A stretch of DNA of 62,862 bases, taken from assembly GCA_003132025.1 (NCBI GenBank), contig PKWJ01000008.1, positions 6,985 to 69,846 on the forward strand. Reading direction: 5' to 3'. The stretch's first letter is position 1. Every line of letters begins with the position of its first letter. The stretch is from Gammaproteobacteria bacterium. Its GTDB lineage: Bacteria > Pseudomonadota > Gammaproteobacteria > Steroidobacterales > Steroidobacteraceae. Made by a program: the position numbers and the translations under genes. This document shows positions 28,145 to 37,316 of the stretch, one piece after another. A model generated the notes under the pieces. That model saw only the letters and a program-made list of their open reading frames with translations, was not told the DNA's origin and ran no database searches.

Positions 28145-29893
28145 TTGGATGCTCGCAAGGCTATGTCGATTGCGATCGATCTACGAACAGCCCATCGCTG
28201 GATCGCGGTGAAGGCGTTCATCGGCCTGCTTTGGATGATCGGATGGCTCGGCCTGCCCGTGACGCCTGCCGCCGCGTTTTCGGTCACGGTGAAGGTCGAC
28301 GCGGCGAAACGCGTGGGGGCGCTGCCGCCGGTGTGGCGCTTCTTCGGGGCGGACGAGCCCAATTTCGCGACCAGCGCGCACGGCGAGAGACTGTTGATGG
28401 AGTTGGGCAGCCTGCGGCCGGGGCAAGTCTACTTTCGCGCCCACAATCTCATGACCAGCGGCGACGGGACCGCCGACTTCAAGTGGGGTAGCACCAATAT
28501 CTACGCCGAGACCGCGGGCACGCCAGTCTACGACTACACGATTGTGGACCGCATCATCGACAGCTACCTGGCGCATGGCATCCATCCCTATCTGGAGATT
28601 GGCTTCATGCCGGAGGCGATGACTGCAGCCCCGGTCGATGTGCCTTATCGGCGGCCATGGAAGCCCGGCGTGGACTACCGGGGCGTCACTGCCGGGTGGT
28701 CGTATCCCCCGCGCGACTTCAAAAAGTGGGCTGAGCTGGTCTTCCAATGGACCCGGCACAACGTCGAGCGATACGGTCGCGCCGAAGTGGAGCGCTGGTA
28801 TTTTGAGGTGTGGAACGAGCCGAATCTGGAGTTCTACTGGGCAGACTCAGCAGAGACTTTCTACCGGCTGCACGACTATACGATCGACGCCGTGCGTCGT
28901 GCACTTCCGAGCGCGCGCGTCGGTGGACCGGACGTCGCCGGATCCGGCGCGGCCTTCATGGATGGCTTTCTGAAGCACGTCACCACCGGCATCAACTACG
29001 CAACCGGCAAAGTCGGTACACCCACTGATTTTGTCTCGTTCCACGCCAAAGGTCAGCCGACGGTGGTGGACGGCCACGTCCGCATGGGCATAGCCAGTCA
29101 GCTCAGGACCGTGGACGAGGCTTTTGCCAAGATCGCCTCGGTGCCGGAGCTGGCCCACAAGCCCATCATCATCGGGGAGAACGATCCCGAGGGTTGCGCG
29201 GCCTGCCCGGGACCGCAGAACGCATATCGCAATGGAACTCTGTATTCGAGCTACACGGCCGCGATCTATGCGCGACTCTGGGAACTGGCGCGCCGACGCC
29301 AGGTGGAGCTGGAAGGCGCGGTCACCTGGGCGTTCACCTTCGTCGGTCAACCCTGGTTTGCAGGTTATCGCCAGCTTGCAACCAATGGCGTCGACCTGCC
29401 GGTACTCAATGCATTCCGGTTGTTCTCACGGCTCGGCACTGAGCAGATCGCGGCAACGAGCAGCGCGCAGGTTCCGCTGGAGCAGATTGTTTCGAACGGC
29501 GTCGGCAATTCGCCCGACGTGGGCGTGCTGGCGACGCGCTCGGACGATGGCAGCGTGGATATTTTGCTCTGGCACTATCGTGACGACGACGTGGCTGGGC
29601 CGAAGGCGCAGGCGCACCTCGTCATCACCGGTCTTTCGCAGCGGACTGAACACCGGGCACGCATCTGGCGGATTGACCGCCAGAACAGCAACGCATTCAC
29701 CGCCTGGCAAGCCATGGGTTCACCCGCAAGTCCCACCAAACAGCAGATCGAGCAGCTGATTCGGGCGGCACGATTGACGTCTCGATCGGTGCGAGTCGAG
29801 GCTCCGGGGCACGACGGCGGCGTGCTTTCAATGGAGCGTAGTCTACCTTTGCAGAGCGTGGAGCTGATCGAGTTGCGTACGTTGAATCCCTGA
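28145..29893 (+). CDS. secreted glycoside hydrolase, GH39-like (beta-xylosidase clan GH-A)
   Basis: The product is 582 residues. The start was placed at the TTG at 28145 because GGAGGG sits at 28130-28135, 9 bases before it; the next ATG (28163) has only a weak AAGG. A signal peptide ends near TPAAAF (residues 40-45). The acid/base glutamate is E225 in FEVWNEPNLEFYW and the likely nucleophile is E345 in IIIGENDPEG, both at positions expected for GH39. A C-terminal beta domain follows from about residue 450. It should cleave a beta-linked glycoside in the periplasm or outside. The CAACPG sequence just after the nucleophile is a family variant I do not recognise. Confidence 0.83.
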   Translation: MDARKAMSIAIDLRTAHRWIAVKAFIGLLWMIGWLGLPVTPAAAFSVTVKVDAAKRVGALPPVWRFFGADEPNFATSAHGERLLMELGSLRPGQVYFRAHNLMTSGDGTADFKWGSTNIYAETAGTPVYDYTIVDRIIDSYLAHGIHPYLEIGFMPEAMTAAPVDVPYRRPWKPGVDYRGVTAGWSYPPRDFKKWAELVFQWTRHNVERYGRAEVERWYFEVWNEPNLEFYWADSAETFYRLHDYTIDAVRRALPSARVGGPDVAGSGAAFMDGFLKHVTTGINYATGKVGTPTDFVSFHAKGQPTVVDGHVRMGIASQLRTVDEAFAKIASVPELAHKPIIIGENDPEGCAACPGPQNAYRNGTLYSSYTAAIYARLWELARRRQVELEGAVTWAFTFVGQPWFAGYRQLATNGVDLPVLNAFRLFSRLGTEQIAATSSAQVPLEQIVSNGVGNSPDVGVLATRSDDGSVDILLWHYRDDDVAGPKAQAHLVITGLSQRTEHRARIWRIDRQNSNAFTAWQAMGSPASPTKQQIEQLIRAARLTSRSVRVEAPGHDGGVLSMERSLPLQSVELIELRTLNP

Positions 29894-29909
29894 ATCGGTG
29901 CAGCCGGCA

Positions 29910-29940
29910 GCCCGCTTGCGCATAGGCCGCGCAAGCGGGC
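29910..29940. terminator. strong hairpin between convergent genes, likely bidirectional terminator
   Basis: GCCCGCTTGCGC at 29910-29921 pairs perfectly over 12 bases with GCGCAAGCGGGC at 29929-29940, with a 7-base loop. It lies between the convergent GH39-like gene (ends 29893) and the secreted-protein gene (ends 29957). There is no T-run on either side, so termination would be imperfect or helped by Rho. Confidence 0.65.
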
Positions 29941-29956
29941 GAATCGAACCTCAGGG

Positions 29957-30658
29957 CTAGAGCGTGTCGGTATCGATGCTGATACGCGTCGCCGTTATTG
30001 TTCCTTTGATCGGAGCGGGCAGCGCGGGTGTCTTTCCGTCCGGCATCAACTGGTTGATCGTGAATGTTCCGGAGTAGCTATTGTGGTCCGGGGCCAAGGT
30101 GATGTGTTGCTTGATGAAGGCGGGGCCGCCGGGCGCACCGGGTCCGCCGCCCGGATTGCCGTTACCGGCAGGCGCGGGAGCGTTGGGGGGACTTACCGAA
30201 GGAGCCAGTGGGTCCCAGGACAGGCCGATATGGTTGAGCACGTAGGTGTGTTCGCCGGTGCGCTTCCACACGCCGAGGCAGACAGCGCCGACGATCGGGT
30301 TGCGCACGCCCGAGTACGTGCTCTCATTGCCGTCGGCGAACCACGTGGTCACGCCGCCGTCGACGGGGGCTCCGTCGGGAATGCCGAGCGTGGCCATGTT
30401 GCCCTCGGAGGTGTACTTGAAGGACCAGAGGCCTACGATCGGGGCAACGTGCGCATCCTCTTCTTCCCAAACCTGCCAGAATCCGGCGTTGATAAAGCGT
30501 GCGGATCCATAACCGGATCCGGAATTCCCAGGGTTGCTGGTCGAGGGTAACTTAAGTCCCGGAACGTCTAGACAGCCGGCGTTTGCCTGGGTTGCAAGCA
30601 AAACTCCCACAACGCTTGCGGCAACAACTTCGGTGATCACTCTGAACGCGATTTTCAT
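29957..30658 (-). CDS. secreted protein of unknown function
   Basis: The product is 233 residues. The start at 30658 was chosen for AGGGAG 7 bases before it and because it gives a clear signal peptide ending in QANAG. The mature part has a conserved-looking beta region (IVGLWSFKYTSEGN, TTWFADGNESTYSGVRNP, TYVLNHIGLSWD), then a low-complexity Pro/Gly/Asn/Ala linker (about 155-185), then a short beta segment (HNSYSGTFTINQL). The pattern recalls small lipocalin-like or hydrolase-accessory beta proteins, but I recognise no family. It converges with the GH39-like gene. Confidence 0.65.
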   Translation of the reverse strand: MKIAFRVITEVVAASVVGVLLATQANAGCLDVPGLKLPSTSNPGNSGSGYGSARFINAGFWQVWEEEDAHVAPIVGLWSFKYTSEGNMATLGIPDGAPVDGGVTTWFADGNESTYSGVRNPIVGAVCLGVWKRTGEHTYVLNHIGLSWDPLAPSVSPPNAPAPAGNGNPGGGPGAPGGPAFIKQHITLAPDHNSYSGTFTINQLMPDGKTPALPAPIKGTITATRISIDTDTL

Positions 30659-30977
30659 TGATGTGCTCCCTATGGTTAGGCCTGGATGAGCGACGGCGCT
30701 TCGGACATCTGCGGCAGCTCCATTGCTCGGCATGGCAATCCTCTAGTGACCGCGCAAAATGCGCCGTCCTTGACAACGAGTCCTTGGGCGAGGAATTGGA
30801 CACCTCTAAATTGTTGTAATCGGTGTCGTTAATGGTTCGGGCGGGCGAATTCGGCGACGGCGAATGGAATGGTTGCGTTTTTGGGGACCGGGGGCTCCTA
30901 ACGGGGATGAGGGAGTTTTCTCAGGCGTCGTGGTGTGACGCATCGACCTCCTGGCCGTTATTTGAGCAGCTGGGGCA
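30659..30977. other. 319-base gap with no gene recognised
   Basis: This stretch lies upstream of the secreted-protein gene and downstream of the spinster-type MFS gene, both on the minus strand. Near its left end it should hold the promoter of the secreted-protein gene. I see no gene, hairpin with T-run or repeat that I would support. Confidence 0.5.
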
Positions 30978-32390
30978 TCAGCCCGGATTCTCGGGCACCG
31001 CATAGTGGCGATCCAGATCGCGCTCCAGGGAGGGCGCGGCCAGCAGAAAATGCACTCCGCCCCAGGCAAACAGCACCGCGAATGCCCCAATGGCCTGCAT
31101 TACGCCGGTGCCCGAGGCGCTGCCGCAGGCCGCTTGCAAGGCCGGGTCGGCTCCCGCCACCGCCATCCCGCCCGGGCACTGCGCCAGAAAATCCCCGCTG
31201 GCGAAGGCGCGATGCGCCAGAACGTCGCTCAAGGCCCCGATCAGCGTGGGCCCCAAGCCCACCCCGATCAGGCCGAACACGATGTTGACGATGAACGAGG
31301 ACGAGGCGCGCATGCTGGCGCCGACCATATTGAGTGCCAGCGCCAGGGTCGGGGTGAAAAACACGAACAGCGTGACGTGCCCTGCCAGCAGCCACCAGAA
31401 AGCGTCATGCAGGTTGGCGCGCGTGATCGCCACCAGCAGCAGCGGCGTGCTGGCGATCAGTGCGATCGCCGGCGCCCACACCTGCCAGCGCCGGTCGCGC
31501 CCCGAGAGCGCGCTGACGCCAAAGCCGCCGAGCGCCAGACCCGAGGCCATCGCCACCACGGCAATGAGACCGATCATGCGCCCCGACTCCGCCACGCTCA
31601 TGCGGAAGACCGCGGTGTAGTAGCGTCCCCAGAACTGCCCGATGCCGTTGAGCGCGATCGAGGCCAGGCTGGCGCCGATCAGTACTTGCAGCATCGAGCG
31701 TTTTCCGAGCATGAATTTGGTGACTTCCCACATCGAGGGCGGCGCGCCCGTGGGCGCGACCGAATCGTGCAGTCCGCGCTTGGGCTCGCGCAGCGTGAAC
31801 AGGGTCAGCAGGGCCACGACGAAGCTCGGAATGCTCAATCCGACGAACCACATGCGCCAGTTGGCGTGCTGCGCGATATAGCCACCGATCATCGAGCCCG
31901 ACAACGCCCCGAGGGGTGCCCCCAGCCACACCACGGTGATGGCGGCGGCGCGTTGACGCTCCGGGTAGTGATCGCCCAGAAGTGAGGCCACAGGAGGACC
32001 AAAGCCGGCATCCCCGGCTCCCACCCCGACGCGATAAAGCAGCATCTGCGTGAAGCTATGGGCCCTCGCGCACAGCAGCAGGAATCCCGCGAACACCGCC
32101 GAGGAGACCGCGATGATGCGCGCGCGAGGGTAGTGCTCGGCCATGCGCGCGATCGGCAAGCCGAGCAAAGTGTAGAAGATCGCAAACCCGAGCCCCAGGA
32201 TCAGTCCCAGCTCGGTATCGCTCAGAGCCAGGTCCGCCTTAATCGCCGGCACCACCGCCGCCAGGCCCTGGCGGTCGGCGAGATTGAGCAGGTTCACCAG
32301 CAGCAACACCGCGAGCAACCAGGTGCGATAGCCGCGCGAGTACGCTGCGCGCGCGGCGGTGGGTGGGCTGGTCGGTGCGGGGACGGCCAC
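30978..32390 (-). CDS. MFS transporter, spinster-like
   Basis: The product is 470 residues with 12 predicted helices. NLADRQGLAAVVPAIKADL in helix 1 and GDAGFGPPVASLLGDHYPER in helix 4-5 are typical of the spinster-type MFS group found beside catabolic genes in soil proteobacteria. Two cysteines in the last periplasmic loop (AQCPGG and QAACGS) could form a disulfide. The gene is divergent from the amidohydrolase gene, 59 bases away, so it may import that enzyme's substrate; this is inference. Confidence 0.85.
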   Translation of the reverse strand: MAVPAPTSPPTAARAAYSRGYRTWLLAVLLLVNLLNLADRQGLAAVVPAIKADLALSDTELGLILGLGFAIFYTLLGLPIARMAEHYPRARIIAVSSAVFAGFLLLCARAHSFTQMLLYRVGVGAGDAGFGPPVASLLGDHYPERQRAAAITVVWLGAPLGALSGSMIGGYIAQHANWRMWFVGLSIPSFVVALLTLFTLREPKRGLHDSVAPTGAPPSMWEVTKFMLGKRSMLQVLIGASLASIALNGIGQFWGRYYTAVFRMSVAESGRMIGLIAVVAMASGLALGGFGVSALSGRDRRWQVWAPAIALIASTPLLLVAITRANLHDAFWWLLAGHVTLFVFFTPTLALALNMVGASMRASSSFIVNIVFGLIGVGLGPTLIGALSDVLAHRAFASGDFLAQCPGGMAVAGADPALQAACGSASGTGVMQAIGAFAVLFAWGGVHFLLAAPSLERDLDRHYAVPENPG

Positions 32391-32449
32391 GGTGGCGCAA
32401 TTAGCTCATAATCCTCCCGACCCTGACAACCTCAAAGGAGACCGACGTC

Positions 32450-33553
32450 ATGTGGAACGTGCAGACGACGGCCAGCTCCACCCGGGGCGATGCTGGCCTC
32501 GCACCGCTGGTGCGCGCGATCGACCGTCAAGCGCCCTACCAGCGCATCGCCACCGAAGAGGCCTGGAACATCCCCGAGGTGCTCGAGGCACAAGTACGGC
32601 TGCTGCAATCCGACCATGCGCCGGACGACAGTTCGCTACGTATGGCGGGCATGTTTTCCAAACTGCCTGAGCTGCAGGCGCAGCTCATGGACTTGGGGCC
32701 GCGGCGCCTCAAGCGCATGGATGAGCTGGGCATCGCCAAGCAACTGCTGCTGCTGACGGCTCCGGGCGTGCAGGTACTTGAACCGGGCGAGGGCACGGCG
32801 CTGGCACGCCTGGCGAATGATCGGCTGGCGCAGGCCTGCCGCGCACACCCGGATCGATATGCCGGCCTGACCGTGTTCGCGCCGCAGGACGTGAAGGGTG
32901 CCATTGCCGAGATCGAGCGCGGCATGACCAAGCTCGGATTCAACGGCGCGGTGCTCAACTCACACTTTCGCGGCCATTATCTGGACGAGCGGCCCTACTG
33001 GCCGATCCTCGAGGCGCTGGAGGCGCACGATGCCGCGCTCTACATTCATCCCACCATTCCGCCTTCCTCCTGGTCGCAGCCGTACGAGTTTCGTGGCTTC
33101 GGCGGAGCGCTGGCCGGCTTTCCGCACGAAGTGTGGATGCACACGATGGGCCTGATCATGGCCGGCGTGTTCGACCAGTTCCCGAAGCTGCGCCTGGTGA
33201 TCGGCCACATGGGTGAGGCCATGCCGCTGCAGCTGTATCGCTTCGACTGGATGCAAAGCAACGCCGACGGCCGCGAGGGCCTGCGCGGCGGCGGGCCGGC
33301 CGTCAAGCTCAAGCACAAGATCTCGTACTACTTCCACCACAACATCTGGATCACCACCAGCGGCCAGGGGTGGGAGCCGTCGGTTCAGTTCTGCATGCAG
33401 GTGCTGGGCCCGGAGCGGGTGATCTACGCCATGGATTATCCGTACCAGCAGTCAGCCGACGAGGTGGCCGCCTACGACCACTTCGATTTGTCACCCGAGC
33501 ACAAGAAGATGCTGATGCAGACCAACGCCGAGCAGGTGTTTCGGCTTACCTGA
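32450..33553 (+). CDS. metal-dependent amidohydrolase/decarboxylase, LigW/gamma-resorcylate decarboxylase-like
   Basis: The product is 367 residues with AAAGGAGA before the ATG. The N-terminal RIATEEAW resembles the RIATEEA(F) start of 5-carboxyvanillate decarboxylase LigW, where the glutamate binds the metal. Further ligands are the histidines in LYIHPTIPP and VIGHMGEAMPLQ and the aspartate in IYAMDYPYQ. This is the ACMSD branch of the amidohydrolase superfamily, which removes CO2 from aromatic acids without a cofactor. The substrate is probably a hydroxylated aromatic acid. The divergent MFS gene may be its transporter. Confidence 0.85.
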   Translation: MWNVQTTASSTRGDAGLAPLVRAIDRQAPYQRIATEEAWNIPEVLEAQVRLLQSDHAPDDSSLRMAGMFSKLPELQAQLMDLGPRRLKRMDELGIAKQLLLLTAPGVQVLEPGEGTALARLANDRLAQACRAHPDRYAGLTVFAPQDVKGAIAEIERGMTKLGFNGAVLNSHFRGHYLDERPYWPILEALEAHDAALYIHPTIPPSSWSQPYEFRGFGGALAGFPHEVWMHTMGLIMAGVFDQFPKLRLVIGHMGEAMPLQLYRFDWMQSNADGREGLRGGGPAVKLKHKISYYFHHNIWITTSGQGWEPSVQFCMQVLGPERVIYAMDYPYQQSADEVAAYDHFDLSPEHKKMLMQTNAEQVFRLT

Positions 33554-33597
33554 TGCCTGACAAGCGGGAACAGCCGGCCCGACGGTAAACGCAGCGC

Positions 33598-36500
33598 TTA
33601 TTCACGGCCGACATCGATCATGTTGTCGTCGGGTATACGATCGATGAGTTTGTTGTATGGGTCGATCCCGGCGCGAGTGGGGCGTTCGTTGACCACAATA
33701 GTGAAGGTCTGATGCTCCTGGGTGATTTTCTCCCGCCGCATGTACAGTGGCTGCTCCTCGTCCTTCAATCCCTTAAAGACGCCGATGTCGATGTAATCGG
33801 CGAGCGGCATGGGTGTCTCGACGCCGTTGCCGTCGGCCTGTACCTTGCGCGCCTGCACCTCGAGCCGCACTTCGTAGCGGCCATCCGGTAGCCTCTTCGA
33901 ATTCGCCGACAGCGCCTTGTTGTCATACAAAACGATCCGGTTGAATCCGTCGTCGATGAGGTATTGCAGCTCGGGCGGGGTATGTGCCCGCAGCGCTTCG
34001 ACCAGTTGACGCGTGTCGGGATAGGGCTGCTGAACGGCTCCAGAGCGGTCAGTACTGTCGGCAGCATCAACCTGGTTGGCGGCGTTCGCATAGCGGTACT
34101 GCATCAGAAAGTCACTCAGCGCGCGGTCGATCTGCTCCTCGCCGACATAGTCGGCGAGCGTGTACATGATCTGGCCGCCCTTCTCATACCAGACATAGGG
34201 TTCGCGCTGCACGAGAGCGAGCGGCGGCTCGTGGCGGACCTCGCCTGCCCGGCCGCGCAGATAACGGTCGAGAAAGTAGCGCAGAACGCGGTGCATGTAG
34301 TCCTTGCCATACTTGTGCTGAATGACCATGTAGGCGGAGTACTGGGCCAGCGTCTCCGACATCATGTTCGAGCCCTCGACACGGCCACCGACCAGCTGAT
34401 GCCCCCACCACTGATGTGCGAGCTCGTGGGCGGTGACGAAGTAAGTCAGATCGACGTCGGTCGGCTTGCGCAACCGCGTAATGAATCCGATAGCCTCCGA
34501 GAATGGCACCGTGTTGGAGAAGGACTGCGCGAAGGTGCGATACCGCGGGAACTCAATGATGCGGAACTGACGGAACTGGTAGGGACTGTAGTGCGCCTGG
34601 TAATAATCGAGTCCGGCGCGCGTGCACGCCAGCATGTCATCGACGTCGTAGCCGTGAGCCGGGTCGTAGTAAACCTCGAGATTGATGGGCCCACTCGGGC
34701 TGGCATAAATCTCCTTGCGCACCTCGTAGCGGCCGGAGAGATAGGCATAGAAATCGAGTATGTGAGTCGAACCCATGCTGTATTCGAAGAAATGTCGACC
34801 GTCCTGGTGCCATTCGCGCTGCAGGTAACCGGGAGCGATCGCGATCTGGTCGTCCGAAGTACTGACAACCGTGTGATAGGTGATCCAGTCGGAGTTCGGC
34901 GTAAACAAGTTGGCGCGGGACTCCACCGGATCGCCGCGGTGGGCCATTTCCTCGAGCGGACCCAGATGCTGTTCGCGGCGGCGGCGGGGGTCGTCCAGCT
35001 CGACGCTCGGGTCGTAGCCGACGCCGGGGAAAAACTCCGCATCGAAGAAAGTGCCGTTGTAGGCAAGCTGCGCGAGCTCGTTGCCATCCCGGAAGCCGTG
35101 CGTCGCGTGCGACACCGAGAAAGTGAGCGTCATGACCTCGCCTGGCGCGAGCGGCTGCTCCAGTGCATAGATGGCGTAGGCGTCTCGCGGTGCGCGGCTC
35201 TGCAGGTGGAACGGTCGGTCGAACCGCACATTCGACACCGCCTCGTGCTGGTCGGTGAGATGGATCTGCGAGATCGGCTGCGTACCTTTGTTTTGCAGCG
35301 TGTATCGTCCGGTGCCGTCGAAAGAGCGGTGTTCCGGGTAGATGTTGATGCTGGCGTCCACGGCCGTCACCTTCGGCTGCGGCAGATGCTCGTAGCGCTT
35401 GAAGTCGCGCTCGTAGTCGGCCTGCAGGCGCCGACGGTCGTCCGCAGTGAGGTATTCATTCAGGACGTGCGCGTTATAGTAGTACCAGGCGCCGGAACCT
35501 GCGGCTAGCAGCAGCAGCAAGGCGCCGGCCGGTGCCAGTCGCCGCGCCGCGCGTCGGGCAAGAGCGGCGCGTGCCCGCAGTGAGACTTCTGCACCGCGGC
35601 GTGCGAAAGCGATCGAGACGACTCCCAGGAGGGCAAAAATGGCGGACCAGTAGCAGGTCGCCCAGAACAGCGCGGGAACGAAGTGGCCGTAGCCGTTCAT
35701 GTCAGAATAAATGTACGGCGGCACTGCGCCGGGCAGATACAGCGTGTTTTCCCAGCCGAAATTGAACAAGATCGGCTGCAGCACGACGACGCCGATGACG
35801 ATGCCATGGCCGATGAATTTGTTGGACACCATGGTCTGCACGAACAGGGCGAGCATCGCGGTGCCGAGCACCTGCGGCAAGGTGACGACGTACAACTCCT
35901 TGAGGTACTGCAGCACCTCGTAGTGGTAATAGCCCAAAACCGTCTGCATGAGCATGCCGACCAGCATGGCGAGGGTGAGTAGAACCAACTCGACGAATAC
36001 GATCGCGGTCAGCTTCGACAGCCAGTCCGTCGTACCCCCGATCGGCAGCGCGTCGTGGATGCCGTCGAAACGGTTGTCTCGCTCGCGCCAGATGAGTTCC
36101 GCAGCGTACAGGGCGGCCACGATGACAAAAAACAAAGTCGCCGAGCCTTCGACCGCCTGCAGCATCAGGTAGGTCACAGGCCAGACATCGACGCCGCCGA
36201 CGCGACCAGCGAAATAGCCGTTATTGACCGCGAACGCCACCATTAAGCCGGCGATGCCCCAGAAGGGAATCTCGCGCGTGATGATCCGGATGCGCAGGCG
36301 GGTCAGCGACCAATACTGCGCGAAGATGGTAGCGGTGCCGAAAATCTGCCGCACGCGCGGCAGTGTCGCGACCACCCGGGAACGCACGGGCCTGGACTCC
36401 TCTGCCTCCTGCTGGCGGGCCTTCGCTGCCCGCTTACCCTGCGACCTGGCAGTCAAGGCCTCGACGGACATCGGGAACATTGCCCAGACGCTGATGAGCG

Positions 36501-37290
36501 CTGCGACACCCACTGCGGTCCAGAGCAGTCGGTTGTAGAGAAACACTCCGGGCGAGTAGCCGGAAAAGTTCCACGGCAGCAACTGGCTATTCCTTTCGAC
36601 GACGCTCCAGTACCGGGTCAACCGGTCCACCATCAGTACGCCGATCGGATCAAGCACGCCGGACCAGAAGTGTTCGAGAGAGCGCGTGGCCGAGAACACC
36701 GTGATACCGATGACGTACAGGATGAAGAGCGCGACACCTTGCAGGTATACGACGAGGATCTTGCGCGACAGCGCCGCGACGGCGAAGAACAGCGAGCCAA
36801 TGTAGAAGATTTGAATGACGACGATCGACAAGAATGGTTGCAAATACCACCATGCCTGGTTGGGTGCGATCCGCGCGTGATCCGCCCACGGCGCTAGGGT
36901 TCCAAGGAATGTGCCGACCATCAAACCGGAGAAGGCAAATACGGTCGTGACGAAGGAGCCGGCCCAGCGTCCGCCGAGGTAGGCGAACTTGGAAATTGGC
37001 TTCGTAAATACGATTTGGTAAGTGTCGCGCTGAAAGTCGCGTAGTATCGAGGTACCAAAGATGGCAGCAATGACGATGATGCCGAACAGGAGCGCGTAGG
37101 CATCCTGGAAGGAATTGGCCCATGGGCCATTGAGCAGGATCTTCCCATTGGTATTGGCCACCGGGCCAAAACTCTCCGAGGCGACGCAAAAGAAAGAAAA
37201 GGCCAGCCAGATCAGGAAATAAACGTAAGTTGACAGGCTCTTGGCGCGAAAGCGTAGTTCGAAGGAGAAGAACTCCCAGAGCATTGCCAT
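33598..37290 (-). CDS. ABC-2 permease fused to an M1-family aminopeptidase domain
   Basis: The product is 1230 residues. The first 600 or so hold two ABC-2-type permease halves with about 12 helices in total, separated by a basic cytoplasmic loop near 285-310. The second half is a periplasmic M1-type metallopeptidase with zinc ligands H955 and H959 in HELAHQWWGH and E979 in MSETLAQYSAY. Such fusions form a known but poorly characterised family, always with an ABC ATPase; the ATPase gene lies 26 bases upstream in the operon. The peptidase may act on peptides or proteins as they leave the membrane; the substrate is unknown. Confidence 0.9.
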   Translation of the reverse strand: MAMLWEFFSFELRFRAKSLSTYVYFLIWLAFSFFCVASESFGPVANTNGKILLNGPWANSFQDAYALLFGIIVIAAIFGTSILRDFQRDTYQIVFTKPISKFAYLGGRWAGSFVTTVFAFSGLMVGTFLGTLAPWADHARIAPNQAWWYLQPFLSIVVIQIFYIGSLFFAVAALSRKILVVYLQGVALFILYVIGITVFSATRSLEHFWSGVLDPIGVLMVDRLTRYWSVVERNSQLLPWNFSGYSPGVFLYNRLLWTAVGVAALISVWAMFPMSVEALTARSQGKRAAKARQQEAEESRPVRSRVVATLPRVRQIFGTATIFAQYWSLTRLRIRIITREIPFWGIAGLMVAFAVNNGYFAGRVGGVDVWPVTYLMLQAVEGSATLFFVIVAALYAAELIWRERDNRFDGIHDALPIGGTTDWLSKLTAIVFVELVLLTLAMLVGMLMQTVLGYYHYEVLQYLKELYVVTLPQVLGTAMLALFVQTMVSNKFIGHGIVIGVVVLQPILFNFGWENTLYLPGAVPPYIYSDMNGYGHFVPALFWATCYWSAIFALLGVVSIAFARRGAEVSLRARAALARRAARRLAPAGALLLLLAAGSGAWYYYNAHVLNEYLTADDRRRLQADYERDFKRYEHLPQPKVTAVDASINIYPEHRSFDGTGRYTLQNKGTQPISQIHLTDQHEAVSNVRFDRPFHLQSRAPRDAYAIYALEQPLAPGEVMTLTFSVSHATHGFRDGNELAQLAYNGTFFDAEFFPGVGYDPSVELDDPRRRREQHLGPLEEMAHRGDPVESRANLFTPNSDWITYHTVVSTSDDQIAIAPGYLQREWHQDGRHFFEYSMGSTHILDFYAYLSGRYEVRKEIYASPSGPINLEVYYDPAHGYDVDDMLACTRAGLDYYQAHYSPYQFRQFRIIEFPRYRTFAQSFSNTVPFSEAIGFITRLRKPTDVDLTYFVTAHELAHQWWGHQLVGGRVEGSNMMSETLAQYSAYMVIQHKYGKDYMHRVLRYFLDRYLRGRAGEVRHEPPLALVQREPYVWYEKGGQIMYTLADYVGEEQIDRALSDFLMQYRYANAANQVDAADSTDRSGAVQQPYPDTRQLVEALRAHTPPELQYLIDDGFNRIVLYDNKALSANSKRLPDGRYEVRLEVQARKVQADGNGVETPMPLADYIDIGVFKGLKDEEQPLYMRREKITQEHQTFTIVVNERPTRAGIDPYNKLIDRIPDDNMIDVGRE

Positions 37291-37316
37291 GGCCGTCTTC
37301 CTTCGTTCCGGTAGAA

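Noticed and set aside
26830-28362. 510-codon minus-strand frame over the AmpG-like MFS gene
   Set aside because: Arg-rich shadow frame; the MFS helices are in the 26802-28031 frame.
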